This document shows positions 1 to 12,432 of a DNA stretch of 64,000 nucleotides, in pieces. Where the stretch lies: NCBI GenBank assembly GCA_030512335.1, contig JAULSU010000003.1:6061737-6125736 (forward strand), written 5' to 3'. Position 1 is the first letter of the stretch, and every line of letters begins with the position of its first letter. Source of the DNA: Immersiella caudata. Lineage: Eukaryota > Ascomycota > Sordariomycetes > Sordariales > Lasiosphaeriaceae. The notes below the pieces were generated by a model. The model was not told the DNA's origin and did no database searches. It saw only the letters and a program-made list of their open reading frames with translations. The position numbers and the translations under genes are program-made.

Positions 1-1443
1 GGACGAGAAGGCAGGCTCCCCATTTCTACGGCATCCGTCGCCGATGGTGGAGGGGCCTCGCTCGTCGTCGCCAAGGCATCGGCATTCCTTGCTGCTGTGG
101 GTTTTGGCTTGCTTCCCTGAACTTCACGCACGTTGCGTGCTATGCGATCCTGCATGCGTTCGGTCGGCCCGCCGCCCTCGGCAGCTCGTCTGACCCCCCG
201 CCACCATGATGGCTTGGGTGCGATCCCCAGCTCGGCATCAAGGCCGGCGCCTCGGATCCGGCGTTGGCGCTTCAGCTCAAGGTCTTCGTTGGGTGTGATG
301 AATCCGTAGACGATCTGGATGTACACTAACAAAAGCGTTGGAACGTAGCCACCAATGAAGATGGCAGCGTGTAGCCCGTCGACGTTGAGGGGGCTCCAAG
401 CGAACTCCCATGCCACCAGAGCTTGGTACGAAGGGATGGCAGCTGCGATGAAAAGGAGGATGTAGAATCGCCAGGGGATGAACCGAATGAGTCCCACTGC
501 TTTGTTGAACAGACCCTCGTTGCGCGGGCAGTAGTGTTTGATCGAGTGGCGCAGGTAGAAGAAGGTGATGAGCCAGCACACGACGAGGCAAAAGGATGCT
601 GCTTTAAAACGGCCATCGGTCGCGGCGGGGATGGCGTCGAGGATGATCTGTTCGGGGTATCGCTGGCGCTCAATCTGGCCCCAGTTGCGCGGTATGATGA
701 GGAAGAAGTTCTATATTGTGGGTGTCAGTAAGGCTCCTTGAAGTCTGGGAGAGATGGGGAAAACAAACCAGCCACCACCAGAAGTAATAGAATATCGGCA
801 CCCAGAGCTCGAGGATGGCCCTGCGATCATCCTGTGCCAGACGGAACGGATCTGGGTCGATGTACTGTCTTTCCATCCAGCTTCCCCAATGTCTTGCTGC
901 CTCCCAGACCAGCGCCATAGCCCCCATCTGCATCATGTACCAAAAGAAGCTGGTGAGGATGATCGGCAACTCCGGGAGAAAGTAACGGTCGACGTCGATG
1001 CTGGTGAACAGACTGACAATGGCCGTCGCGCACGCAACAAGCGCCCAGTACCACTGCCATCTCCTCCCAATAGGATAGAAGCGCTTCTCGACTGGGAGAT
1101 GTAGCTTGCCGTGCTTGTTGAGGACTACGACGGTCAGGCCAAGGCCAATCGTATAGAGAACGGCGAAGGCGATGCCAATGCTGCCACGCTGGCCGATGGG
1201 ATGGGTCGGGCGGTAGCACCATGTCTCGTTGATCCAGGTGCCGTTAGGGAGGATCAAGGACGGAGTGTAGGGCGGGAAGGTGAGGACACACCACGAAGTG
1301 TTGGAGATGGTCTGGTTGGTGAAGAGCGTGTAGTTCCAGAACTCGAGCGTTGTCTTGTTGAGGTGGACCCCCTCGATCAGCGTGTCGCTCGAGTTGTCGC
1401 CGACGGGGAAGGGGATGATGTCGCGGGCGGCGAGGAGGGACAT
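1..1443 (-). CDS. DUF2434-family multi-pass membrane protein (3' end beyond window)
   Basis: Two exons are visible on the minus strand: 1443-769 and 710-1, with a 58-bp intron (711-768, donor GTTTGT, acceptor ATATAG). The reading frame stays open to base 1, so the C terminus lies outside the window. I start at ATG 1443 (MSLLAARD); the frame is open further upstream but that part is Arg-rich and unlike a protein start. The N-terminal part is rich in N-glycosylation sequons (NKT, NYT, NQT, NTS, NGT, NET) and looks extracellular. At least six hydrophobic segments follow, with conserved stretches such as GSIGIAFAVLYTIGLGLT and FFWYMMQMGAMALVWE. The tail after the last TM is basic and then Pro/Ala-rich. 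I recognise the pattern as the fungal DUF2434 family, whose function is unknown. Its 5' end is divergent from the COG5 gene. Confidence 0.75.
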
Positions 1444-2207
1444 GGCGATGAGGGCGCGCCGGAGCGCATGTGGATATCGGTCGACTTCGGTGCTTCGAAC
1501 TCGGCTTCGTCGTGCAATTGCCAGCGGGCAAGAAATACGGGAGACTCGGCGGCATGCGCTGGGGCGCCGCAATGGAATAGAGGACGCGTCAACCGGGCCT
1601 GTTCTAAGGTCGAAAAACAGTCAACGGGGAGCGCACGACGAGCAGCGCGTTGTCGACTTGACGGTGGGCTGCGTGGTGTTTATGGGGTCTCGTTCAATGC
1701 GCCCCGGCAGCTACGGAAGCACCACATTCCCGCCGCGTTGGAATTGGGGGCAAGGTTTAATCGCTCACAGCCGTGAGCAGGTTGAAAAGTGGGGACGATT
1801 TCCGGCCAGCAAGAAGTGACCTTGGCATCGGGGAGCCTCCTCCGCTCAATCCTCTTGGTTTCAAGCAAATCGGCCTCGATGCTGACAAAAATTGGACTTG
1901 GTATCGAAACTGGTCTGGCAACTTCAACACTCGTTGCTGGGACCAATTTCCCTTCGCAATTTGAGCTGCTGTCGTCAAGGCTAGAGCGGCTATACGATGT
2001 ATACGATGACCTCACTGCGGAGGGGAACAAGCCACCGATTGCGGGGCTGCAGAAGCGACCAGCCACCCCACAGAATACAGAAGCGAAGCAGGGGAGCTCA
2101 ATTAAGCTGAATCGCGTCGTGTCCTGGTCGCCTCGCCCCGCCAACGCCCACACCAACCCCTCCCAAACGTCGAAGCTTGTGCGCACCTCGATGGACGCGG
2201 TCCCAAG
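1444..2207. other. Divergent intergenic region
   Basis: About 760 bp between the start codons of the DUF2434 gene (minus) and COG5 (plus). It must hold both promoters. The open frames here carry no recognisable domain, and I see no RNA gene or repeat. Confidence 0.6.
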
Positions 2208-3569
2208 ATGAGCGCTGCCAACGACGACGAGCCATCGTACATCGACTACGAGGCCTTTCTCGACCCTACCTTCTCGTCGGCGTCGTTTGCAAACACGCTT
2301 GTCCTCTCGACCAACAATCCCAGCGACACACCGCTCGACCTGTCCACTCCACTGTCACGAGTTCTCTTCGACATCCAAGAGATCGACTCCCACATCGACG
2401 TCCTCACCACCCGCTCTGCGCTCCCCCTTCTTGCCCACACCAAAGAGCAAAACGATGCCAGCGGTCGCATCGTCTCCGAAATCGACACGCAAATCAAAGC
2501 GCTGAACGACAGCTACAAGCAACTCGAGAAGGAGGTCATACAAAAACATGCCGAGGCCGAGGAGGTGCGCCAGGTCGCATCGCGGCTCTGGGAAACCCTT
2601 CGTCTAGGTCGCGCCGTCGGGCGCTGTCTCCAGCTCGGCCGCCAGCTCGAAGTCCAACACACCGAGCTCTCCGGCCCAACGCCCTCCCGAGGGAAAGAAG
2701 ACCACCGCGCTCTCGTCCGATGCACGCACACGCTCCTCTCCCTCCGCGAACTCCTCTCCTCCGTCTCGACACCCGGCGCCGAAGGGTTCGGTCTCGACCG
2801 CGTCGACGCCATCCGCAGCCTGCGCGAGACCGTCATCGCACCGATTGCCACATCCGTCCGCGAGACAGCCGAGCGCATCATCCGCGAATTCTCCGTCGGC
2901 TCATCCACCAGCTCGGCGCTCACCTTCGCGCAGTCTGAGGAGTCCAAGGCGCGCACCGTGTCGGCGCTCGCAACCCTATACCTGCTGTCCCCGACGAACC
3001 TCGGGAAGGGCGAAAAATGGACACCGTCGCTGATGCTACAAGCCTTAGAGGTGTATCTCAGGTCTTCCCTGCAAAGTAGCATCGCAGGTTTATCAAGAGC
3101 ATTGGGCACACTTCCGAGCTTGGACAGAACACTGGGGGAGGTCAGCGCGAGGTGTCAGAATGTTGTCGCGCTGGAGGCTGTTCTCGAGGGAACCAAGGCG
3201 CCTGCGCACCCGCTGTTGCCGGTCGGGACGAAGGTGGAAAAGAGCGGGAATATGTTGCAGCCATTACTGGTGCATCTTGAGACGGGTTCGCTGGCTAGTT
3301 ATTTCTGGCGCACCATGGCCGGGAATCTCGGGTCGAGGGTGCAGGAGATTGTCAACAAGGGCGGTGTATCGGCGAGGACCCTCAGATCAAATCGGCAGAA
3401 CGTGGGCGACGCCATCAGGGACTGCGTGATCAGGGGAAGTAGGCTGCCAAGTGCGGTGGGCGGAAGTGCGGCCAAGATGAAGGGCAAAGCTGTCGAGGAT
3501 GCCGAAGAACAGTGGGAGCGGGAGATTGCTGTCATGGTTGGCAGTGTAGTTGGAAATCTGGGGAGGTGA
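2208..3569 (+). CDS. COG5: Conserved oligomeric Golgi complex subunit 5
   Basis: A single uninterrupted frame of 453 aa from ATG 2208 to TGA. COG5 is part of lobe B of the COG tethering complex, which handles retrograde vesicle traffic within the Golgi. What supports this: an acidic N terminus with the motif YIDYEAFLDPTFSSASFANT, followed at about residues 50-125 by a helical heptad-rich region (LFDIQEIDSHIDVLTTRS, QIKALNDSYKQLEKEV) typical of the Cog5 N-terminal domain, then a long helical body. Length is close to that of fungal Cog5 (about 400-450 aa, shorter than the animal protein). It is a peripheral cytosolic protein with no TM segment. An internal Met at the end of the 5' leader (around 2190) is out of frame. 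The alternative is another rod-like tethering subunit, but the N-terminal motif fits Cog5 best. Confidence 0.85.
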   Translation: MSAANDDEPSYIDYEAFLDPTFSSASFANTLVLSTNNPSDTPLDLSTPLSRVLFDIQEIDSHIDVLTTRSALPLLAHTKEQNDASGRIVSEIDTQIKALNDSYKQLEKEVIQKHAEAEEVRQVASRLWETLRLGRAVGRCLQLGRQLEVQHTELSGPTPSRGKEDHRALVRCTHTLLSLRELLSSVSTPGAEGFGLDRVDAIRSLRETVIAPIATSVRETAERIIREFSVGSSTSSALTFAQSEESKARTVSALATLYLLSPTNLGKGEKWTPSLMLQALEVYLRSSLQSSIAGLSRALGTLPSLDRTLGEVSARCQNVVALEAVLEGTKAPAHPLLPVGTKVEKSGNMLQPLLVHLETGSLASYFWRTMAGNLGSRVQEIVNKGGVSARTLRSNRQNVGDAIRDCVIRGSRLPSAVGGSAAKMKGKAVEDAEEQWEREIAVMVGSVVGNLGR

Positions 3570-6500
3570 TCTCTCTGGATCTGGAGGCATGGCTAATGCT
3601 TTGGCATGTTGCCTGGGTGTCATGTCAGTGCGAGGCTCAGGGGTTATCGGACATTGAGGCTCGCCGGCCCCTGACTCCACCCCTTTCCACTAACATTGCC
3701 AAGACGCCGGCCAGCCGTCCCCTGTTCAGGCTTGGGCAAACACATAGAATTCTAAATGCGTCCCAGATGCCGAACTCGAACTCAATTCTTTTTCCACTTC
3801 TCTTGCTCTCCCCTTTTGACTTGCCACAGAGTGTTCCGATGCCACACACCCCATTCCGTCCGATGAGGCAGGGTTACGCTGCGTTCAGACGGCTCCTCGA
3901 CATCGGACGAGAAGTGAGTCGTCTGGTCTTGAAGAAGGCTCACAAGAGGCGACGAAATGCGACAAAATACGGATCGTCCGATGGCCTGACGGCGTGTCGT
4001 CCCTTCAACACCGGACGAAACTGCCAGCATGTACTAATTGGGCATCGCACTCGTGGCAACGATCTTAGTTTCCCATTACGCATATCGACGACATCTCTGG
4101 ATATAATTCCTTGTTGTTCTCCGTTGCTCTTTATATCTTGTTATAACTCTTGAGAGATAACGGTGAGAATTCGGAACAACTTAGTCACAGATCTCTTGGT
4201 GTTTTGAGAATTGTGTTTGGACAGTGCCTGGGTATCTGTTCGACATGGGTTATGGGAGGGACAGGCCAGTTAGCCACAGCTACACCGCTGCCTTAGTTCA
4301 GCACAATGACTCAGGACATCCCGCTTTATTGTACCTCTGACTGAGGTGTGCCGTGATGCTGTTGTTTCTAATCTAAGGATGTGCCTTAGAGTGGCGGTGT
4401 GTCTACACTAGCTCGGGTAGCTAGCCGACTTGCCTGCATGAAAGACGTATCAATCTGTTTCAAGTCTTGGACCACAATCAAATCGTCAGCTGTGTGAACC
4501 TCAATGGTGGAGTCACTGAGTGAAAGAGAAAACGGCTTGAGGGCTACAGATAGCCTCGGTAAAAAGAACAAGGGTTTCCTTGTGTGTAAAAGCGGCAAAG
4601 ATGGCGTGTGTTACAGCGTGGCATGCTAAGGCACAGGGAAGCCACGGCTTCCAGGGCAGTACACGGTGCACGTTCCGGCATCTGTTTACCAATTCCAGTA
4701 TTCTGGCACTCCTTTTAGAAGGGTGGAATAGCGGGGTGTGCATCGTTATCGCTCAGTCGTCACAGCGTACATGAGAGTATCGAACTTCGATATTGTGAAA
4801 ATGGGCCCTGTGGATCAACGGAAACAGCCAACCAGACGCTGGTACTCATATAAGGCTGATGCAGCTAGTTCCTACACGAGATGGTCGGCTTCCCATCCAC
4901 TTGGGAGCCGTCGACTCGTATCCTGTGCCATTGACTCCAGAACATGCCATGCCCGCTTCTGCTACATCTCCATCAAGCGTCATGGATGCTGAAGACGAAA
5001 GTCTGAGACGTCATTTATCTTATCTGTTTTTGGCCCAACAATCCACTCCAACCTTGCTCGAGAGGAAAGAGCTGCGGCAATCAAAATGACGAAGTGTAGA
5101 TGGTGCGTTGTGTCTGCGCGGCAGGGCACATGATCAATGGTTAATGAGAAGAGGATGCTTTAAAGCTCCCAGTGGCTGAGACCGAGATAAAGTCAATGGC
5201 CTTGGGGCCAATCAAGACATAAACATCGACCCCTTAAACCAGAATGGTATTCACAAAGTTTTCTGCCCCCAATTCCCGTCAGGCAGGTCAAACTGACATC
5301 AACCACCGATTAGACAGCAGGCGTTTTTCCCCGCAATTTGAGAATTCCCCTCCCCTGCCGCGACAGGCCATACAACCAATGCCACCCCTCCTCCTCTGGT
5401 GCTCGACCGATTATAAAGGCCCGGTCAAGCTGGACCAAGCCGCAATATGCACGCAGAGCTTAGGGAGGACTCCAAGCTCCATTGCTGATACTAAGCATCA
5501 CGATAAACCGATCCTCTCTTCGTCAAAAGACCTGGGGAGCATGCCGAGACTCCTTGGGCTGGATGTCGAGCCTTCCGAAAATGTTTGGCGGTTTCTTTGC
5601 GGCCCAGAAGATGGTCTCACCAAACTCCGAATTCGTCTATGTGAGGGAACCGCTCCTCCGTCTCGTCTCGCAAAACAAGATGTTAACATAACAAGCCTAG
5701 GCTGTCAGGTGTACGTCCCTGAGCAGCGAAACTGGACCTCAGAAGCTGAAGGGCTTGTTGGGCCCCCTGTTGGCGGCTCCGCTGCTGGGACACGAGCTTT
5801 CCGTTTGGATGCTTCCTTCCCTTTGCGAAGGACTGGCTCCAGAAACTAAGGGGCGTTCCTGCCTCCTACCAAACCGACTCGAATTACCCAACATGCCGTT
5901 TGAAGAATTTTTTACCCCGCATTCATCTGCGCTTAAGGCCTCGGAGTGGGATCTTTGGGCTGTCATTTGAGGTCATACATGCGACGAAACTCCAGTATCG
6001 GGAGGATTTCCATCCCCCACCCTCGGGCCTTTAATCCAGTTTTAGCATAGCAGTCGTCCATCCTAAGCACCCTCTTCTACTGTTGGCCAGTGGGGCTTCA
6101 TCTCTCCTTTTTGCATCTGTTGCCTCGCGAGGCCCTTCTCGGCGATGCCGATCTGATCTGGTTCTTGGTCCTAACATTTTCTCAGCTAACGTGACTTCAA
6201 TTTGAGCTTTCGTCTAGTCTTCATCTTACACGGACTGGTCTTTCTCCCCGCCAGGCTGTCATCTCAGCTTTCTTTCCTTCATCCAAGCCTTGATAGAAAT
6301 CTCTTCCCTACGTGAGGCGTCATCTCAGCACGTGAAGCTCCATCCGACCTTCGGTGAGGCCTTTCCTTCCGTGCGCTGCCCTCTCCACCTCCCTTCCACA
6401 CCCCCTACCCGCAAGTATTTAACGTCTTCCATCACAATCCTCCATCTCTCCCTTCTTCACCAAACCACCTTACCGTCCCCCTGAAGAAGTAAGTAAGCAA

Positions 6501-6580
6501 ACAAGTAAAGGGTTACCTCGCACTTCCTTTCCTCGTTTAACAACTTCCGGGCTTCCGTTTCGCACCTTCCGAGGAGAAAG
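3570..6580. other. 3-kb intergenic region with pyrimidine-rich leader
   Basis: No convincing gene in 3 kb. The longest frame (5244-5849, 201 aa) has no domain, no biased codon pattern and no splice partner. The last 280 bp (about 6300-6580) are strongly C/T-rich, as in many filamentous-fungal promoters and 5' leaders, and probably serve the BTB gene that starts at 6581. A long leader or a non-coding RNA is possible but cannot be shown. Confidence 0.5.
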
Positions 6581-8198
6581 ATGCCCTCTGCTCCAGCTCC
6601 CCGCTCGCCTACCTCGCTCTCTCCCCAGCCCTTGGCCGCTACCTCTACCCAGCAAACAAACAACGTCGAGGCGTTAATCGTCAAAACTGAGCCCCTCAGC
6701 GACAACGAAAACGCCTCTCCCGCTTCCACCATGCCCCCCAGCGGCAACGCTTCTCGCCCTGCTGGTGCCGGTCCCAAGGCCGCCCAGCGCACCGCAACAC
6801 ACCCCAATCCTGGCAGAGGTGGCCGTGGAGGTGCTGCTCGCAGCAGTCTTGGACGTGGTGGTGGCACTGGCCGTCCGGCCTCGGTCACCCCGGTTGTGGC
6901 AGCTATCGCCGTTACCAACCCCACTGAGCCGGCTAAGACGCCCTCGCGCAAGCGGAAGAAGGCCGTAGAGGAGGCCGACAAGCCCCCGCCTCCCACTGCG
7001 AGGCCTTGGGTGGTTGAGAAGGACCATAAGCGTCGCTTCACCAACACCGATCTCACGTAGGTCTTGAATGCTTGGTGTTGGCGGGCATGATGGATAACAA
7101 AGATGCAGTCTCCTGGAATCTGGTGAGTTTGCGGACGCCAAGGTCATCTGCGAGGGCGGCAAGGAATGGCTGGTTCACAAGACCATCTTGTGCCCGCGTT
7201 CCAAGTGGTTTGCTCAAGCCTTGAAGCCGGATGCGGAGGTAAGTTACCCGTGATCTCATTGAGCTTGAGCTAACGATAGATTCCAGGGCGGCCAGACCAA
7301 CATCGTCAACCTCCACAAATTGCCCGAGGACCATGTTGAGACCCTGCTCAAGTTCATCTACTCGGGTTGTAAGTCTTTCCATACCCCTTCAGGTCCCCAT
7401 TGCTGGCCATTTTCACCCCCCTTGAGGGCCTCTTACTTTCCATTGTTACGCCCTTTCTTTCTTGAGTACCGCGTGCTGAGATTATTTACAGCGCTTGACA
7501 TCAACACGTTTGGCCTCGCCAACGGTACTTTCTTCATGTACGCCAGTCTCTTTAACCTAGCCCAGGCATTCGAACTCGAGAACCTCGCCGATGATGCCCT
7601 GTCCCTTCTCGGCCAATTCTGCGACATCAAGCTTAAGTCGCTCTGCAGTCTCGACCCTGTTGAGCCTGGCCACACCGGTGTCGCGGGTGACGCTAGCGAT
7701 CCCTCTAGCTATATTGACGATCTCCTGAAGGCCACCTGGAAGGCCTACGAAGTCGACGTTGGCAACCACGGAACCGCCCTACAGGCTCTCTTGGCTACGT
7801 TCGTCTACGCTGGGCGAAACCGCCTGTTCCAGTGCGAGGGCTTCCGCGAGATCTCGAACACGATCCCCATGTTCGGAAATGCCATCTTCAAGTTGATGCT
7901 GGGAACAGTCGGCGAGCAGGATCCCAAGTTCGCCCCCAAGCCCGAGGCCGTCCGCGAGGTCAGCAGCGGCTTGGACCACACGCACAAGAGCCAGCACCCC
8001 GATCGCTGCGCCCACTGCCACGGAGTCTTCGACAACAAGACGCTGAAGAAGGGCATGTACAACCCCTTCGTGGCTGTCGTTCGCCCGTCCACGTACTGCT
8101 TGCCGTGTGTCGACAAGAATGCCAACGTCGCCGTCCCTCTCTGGCGCCAGGAGCCGCTCACCACCAAGGAGGGCAAGGAGAATCGCGAGAAGGAGTGA
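6581..8198 (+). CDS. BTB/POZ-domain protein
   Basis: Four exons: 6581-7056, 7109-7238, 7287-7368, 7492-8198 (464 aa), with introns of 52, 48 and 123 bp and consistent phases. The first 155 residues are disordered, with a GRGGRGG-type Arg/Gly stretch and a basic SRKRKKAVEE motif that could be a nuclear signal. The BTB fold begins at about residue 158 (GEFADAKVICEGGKEWLVHK) and continues through SKWFAQALKP, then VNLHKLPEDHVETLLKFIY across two splice junctions. BTB domains mediate dimerisation or act as Cullin-3 adaptors. The C terminus has two Cys pairs (CAHC, about 50 residues from the end, and CLPC) that could bind a metal. Target or partners cannot be told. A 60-aa frame ending at the first intron would give a truncated protein, but the splice restores the BTB fold exactly. 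Confidence 0.85.
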
Positions 8199-9056
8199 TT
8201 CACTCGCGGGGAGGATCCGATTTTCTAGGCACGTTTACCTGGGAGGAAGATACATGAAACTCGGCGTTCCCGGCAAGACGTCCAGCGCCGACTTGGCTCT
8301 TACACGGGGATAGTTACTCATGCGAGAGTTCCCTCTGACATCATTTTGGACTTATTCTAGGCATCTACTTTAGATCGGAGATATTACAGTGCGGTGTTTT
8401 CTTTCTTAATAACTAGGTCCAATTCGAGGTCGTGTATGACATTATCGTCAAATAGTGTGGTGTTTTCAAAGCCAACAAGCCCCTTTTAGCCCCTTTTGGA
8501 GCACATCTCTGCGACGAACACCATCATGACAGCATCAGATTCCGCCCAATCCAGCGATCCCGTTCTAACCGGATGCGGAGCGTGTCCAAATCCTTGGCAT
8601 GAACTCCTCCAACGGCATCGAGGTTCCCCGCACCCCGCTGTCCCAGGGAGCAAAGGAGCGGGGCCGGTCAGATGCCATGCCAGGTTCTCACACCGAGGCG
8701 GGCAACGGTGGTTAGTTAAAGTACCGGTGCTACGACTAATCGGAAATGTAACCTCACCAGTCTATGGGGGGCAATCCGCGACTGATTCCTTCGGCCGATA
8801 TGGGCTGATGCTCTTGTGTAACCGTGTGCGGGGCACGGTTCGGGGGATGGAGGGGTAGGGGAGATGGTTTTTATTTATCGGGTGAGTTTTCCCTTGTTTT
8901 CTTGGGGGGCGATTCCAGATTTGGAGATGGCATCAATTCCTCGCTGACGAGTTCAAGAAGTGGAAATCGAGGGCATCCCTCCTGCTAGACTCTCGCCTTT
9001 GACCGACTCTCCAACGCATCAAACCAAGACCAAGACCGCCTCAACGCGCCGAAATC
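8199..9056. other. Intergenic region
   Basis: The 3' region of the BTB gene and promoter of the monooxygenase. Nothing recognisable; the 120-aa frame at 8496-8858 has no domain. Confidence 0.5.
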
Positions 9057-10536
9057 ATGGCCTCTCGCCCTTTCAAAAAGGCAAGCACCCTCCCTATCAC
9101 CTCCCAAAATACCAATGGAACCGAGGCTAATTTATCTCCCATTTTCAGGTCCTCATCATAGGCGCGGGCCCCTCAGGCCTCCTCCTCGCCGTCCTCCTCG
9201 CCAAACACGGCATCCCCATCGAAATCCTCGAAGCCGAAGACCACCTCAACGACCAACCCCGCGCCGCCGTCTACGGCAGCCCCGCCATCCCCGAGTTCGT
9301 CCGCGCCGGACTCATGGACGAGATCAAAACCCGGGGTATCATCCTCAACAGCATGTGCTGGCGGGATCCAGATACGCACGAGGTCATTGCCGGTTTCGAC
9401 GCCGAGAAGGTGCTGCAGGATGTGGATGGGATGGATCTGCGGATGCATACGTTGGTGTTGCAGGATTTGGTCCAGTTGATGCTGGATCGGGTGGTCGGGG
9501 AGTGTGGGGGGGCGGTGAGGTGGAAGCATAAGGTTGTTGGGGTTGGGCAGGATGGGGATAAAGCGTGGGTGGAATGTGAGACGCCCGAGGGGAGGAAGAG
9601 GGTGGAGGGAGATTATATCGTTGGCTGTGATGGCGCCAATTCGGGGGTAAGGAAGGGGCTGTTTGGGGAGGAGTTTCCGGGGTTTACATGGGATGCGCAG
9701 ATTATTGCTACGAATGTGAGTATCTGGAGGAGACGGACATGTTGATGGTGTCGAGGAGAAGAGAAGAAGAGACGAAGGAGACTGACGGACACAGACATAC
9801 TACGACTTTGAGAAGTTCGGCTGGCATGACGCCAACTTCATAATCCATCCCGAGCACTTCTTCGTAAGCAAGATCCTCATCCACACCCTCCTCCTCTCCT
9901 CCTGTTCCCAATCATCTGCCCCTCTATCAGATCAGGAGCAAGCTAACCTTCCCCTGCGATCAGATGGCAACCCGCATCACCCAAGACAACCTCTACCGCG
10001 TCACCTACGGCGAAAAAGCCTCCCTCACCAAAGAAGAATACTCGGCTCGCCAGGCCTGGAAGTTCGAACACATGCTCCCCGGCCATCCCAAACCCTCCGA
10101 GTATACCCTCGTCGGCATGTCCCCCTACAAGATGCACCAACGCTGCGCTCCCTCCTTCCGCGTCGGCCGCTTCCTCCTCGCCGCCGACGCAGCCCACATC
10201 TGCAACCCCTGGGGCGGGCTCGGCATCACCGGAGGCTTCGTCGACATTGGCGGGCTGTACGACTGCCTTGCGGGAATCTGGGATGGGAAAGCAGACGAGA
10301 GCATCCTGGACTTGTACAGCGAGAAGCGGATCGAGAAGTGGCAGACAGTTATTGATCCCATCAGTCAGGAGAATTTTCGGAGAGTACGAGATGCGGATCC
10401 TAAGACGAGGTTTGAGAGGGATGAGTTTATGCAGATGTTGAAGAAGGGGGAGACGGATGAGGAGTATTTGAGGGAGTTGCTGTTGGGATTTATGGCGGTG
10501 AGGTATGATTTTACGCAGCATTATACGAAGAAGTAG
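9057..10536 (+). CDS. FAD-dependent aromatic-type monooxygenase
   Basis: Four exons: 9057-9080, 9149-9715, 9795-9863, 9964-10536 (410 aa). The family is PHBH-like flavin monooxygenases (FAD_binding_3), which hydroxylate aromatic or polyketide substrates with NAD(P)H and O2. Three diagnostic motifs are present: the Rossmann GxGxxG as VLIIGAGPSGLLLAVLLAKH near the N terminus, the DG motif as YIVGCDGANSGVRKGL at about residue 170, and the GD motif as RFLLAADAAHICNPWGGLG at about residue 285. No signal peptide or TM. Exon 1 is only eight codons and its donor is GC (AAG/GCAAGC), a GC-AG intron; reading through would lose the Rossmann start. There is no tailoring-gene neighbourhood, so the substrate is unknown. 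Confidence 0.85.
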
Positions 10537-10984
10537 GAGAGGGATAGGGAGAAGAACGGGTTCTGTGATCGAATAAGTGAAGGATTTGGCACGAGTTTGG
10601 ATAATAATTGGGCTATTTATCAGTTGAGTAGAGATTGAGGTCAAGTCAGTGGGGGAAGACCATCTGTTGCATGAGCATGTTGATCCCGATTTTCTCAAGT
10701 TTGTTGGGAAGACGACGTTGAGGTTGCAAGCCCTGAGCGAGCGGCGCAGTACCGAGGGCAAGACATCTCGATGGAAGAGGAAGCTTCAACACCAAAGCAA
10801 CATCATTACCGCAATGGAGCAAGAATACACATAACCTGAAGAGACGGATCGCTGGTAATAGCCCTACTGCCAGAAAAGGGACCTCCTCAGTCAATCCTAA
10901 ACGCCACGATATGGGTAGATCATACACTTCCTCGGCATCACCATGTAAAAAATACGGCACAACTTCAGTCCCCCCTCCGACTTC
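10537..10984. other. Convergent intergenic region
   Basis: 3' ends of the monooxygenase (plus) and the VTT-domain gene (minus) face each other here. Nothing else seen. Confidence 0.5.
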
Positions 10985-12432
10985 TCAAACTCTACCCCAG
11001 GGTCTCGCCATACTGGTCATGCCTCTATCCTTCAAGCTGAACACTCTCGCAGGCATCTCGGGCTCGTATTTTGGCGGCGCCTCTCCCTCCCTGAATGGCC
11101 TCACCTCCCTAAGTCGAAACGACTCGATGCCCTCCTCCTGCGCCCCCGTATCCGAGCCCTCATCAGCTCGGGGCTGTCCCGCTAACAACCAGGCATCATC
11201 TGCCTCTCTACCGGGCCTCTCCTCGGGGGTCAACATCCCCGGACTCGAACTCATACTAGCACTGGCACTGTCATTCTTCAGAGTTACAGTGGTGACGCTC
11301 TCCTCGATGCGTCTCCTTGCTCTTCTCGCCCCTTGCTCCTCGAGCAGGTTCCTCTTGATCTGTCGCATCTTGTACCAGATATAGAACGCCATGAAGATGG
11401 TGATGACGAAGGCGATAGCGTATACGATGTTCTTGGTGTGGTCTGGCTTGGGTGTCACTAGCAATACGCCGAGGTAGACGAGGAAGATTTGCTTGGGAAG
11501 GGTCAGGAAACAGGCGATGGCGAATGCCCAGAAGTTGACGCCGCAGGTCGAGAAGACGGCGGTCGAAAAGTGGGAAGGGATAGCGGAAAAGCGGATGATG
11601 AAGATGATCTGTAGGAAACGGAGAAGTTAGCGGGGGCTTGTGGAAATATGAGGGAATGGATGGCGCACCGTGAAGCCACCCCTCCGAGCGAGGCGCGCGA
11701 GGGCGCCGTAGTTGAGATTTGTGCGCTCCGCCTTCTCGCATTTCTTGCGGAGAAGGTACTGAAAGGCGAACCAAGTTCCAACTGCAGGTGTCAGTATTGT
11801 CCCTGGAAAGGAGGCCGAGGGGGCGTACTCTCGCCGATGAAGGTTCCGGCGGCGACGATGGCGAAGCCGACTCCGAGCCCGTAGACAACGCCGCACAGCA
11901 GGGCGATGATCTCGTGCCCGAACAGCGGGGGAAAGGATATAACGATGAGGATAAAGATCGGTATTAACCAGCCGGCTGGAAGCTCGCGAACGTGCTTCGA
12001 GAATGGGAGGAGGCGCTGCGAGGAGGAGCAGTGTCAGTGTGGTCTCGAAATTCTGGAGAAGGAGACTGGGATTCGTACCTCAACGACCTCATGATGATGG
12101 ATGGTGATGATCGCAGTGAGAACAATGATAACGATGAGAACAAGCCAAATAACTATAGCGCGCCGTCAGCGCTGTGTCCTAGCTCCCTCCTCGGCCTGCG
12201 CGCAAGCAAGCAACGGGGACGAGTCCATCGTACTCAAGTATTTTGGCCGGAGGAACAAGCGCTTCCAGTTAACGGGTTGGTAGTCCGTTTCTCCCTCTAT
12301 ACAAGAGCCCCTTCTCGTCTTCGTTAGCTCCGAGGTGCTCATGCTGGACCGGTGAGCGCTGTTCTCGGCTCGACGTCGTCGTTTGAAGCGGAGGCGGCTC
12401 GCTAGAGTTGCGCGGCGTTGTGTCTGCGGCAT
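10985..12432 (-). CDS. Tvp38/DedA-like VTT-domain Golgi membrane protein
   Basis: Minus-strand exons 12432-12234, 12152-12079, 12015-11829, 11781-11669, 11608-10985; introns of 81, 63, 47 and 60 bp, phases agree. The VTT (SNARE-associated/Tvp38) domain is clear: a first TM (IIWLVLIVIIVLTAIITIHHHE), then the core GHEIIALLCGVVYGLGVGF and AAGTFIGE, then a re-entrant segment with IIRFSAIPSHFSTAVFSTCG and FLTLPKQIFLVYLG, and a last TM before a basic stretch. Relatives in yeast sit in Tlg2-compartment vesicles; VTT proteins in animals are lipid scramblases. The C-terminal 130 residues are acidic/Ser-rich and cytosolic. Start is uncertain: ATG 12432 is chosen, ATG 12342 is an alternative, and the frame stays open to 12567. 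Confidence 0.75.

Noticed and set aside
5244..5849. 201-aa plus-strand frame
   Set aside because: No domain, no signal peptide, no splice partner, and three frames are open together here; likely chance.
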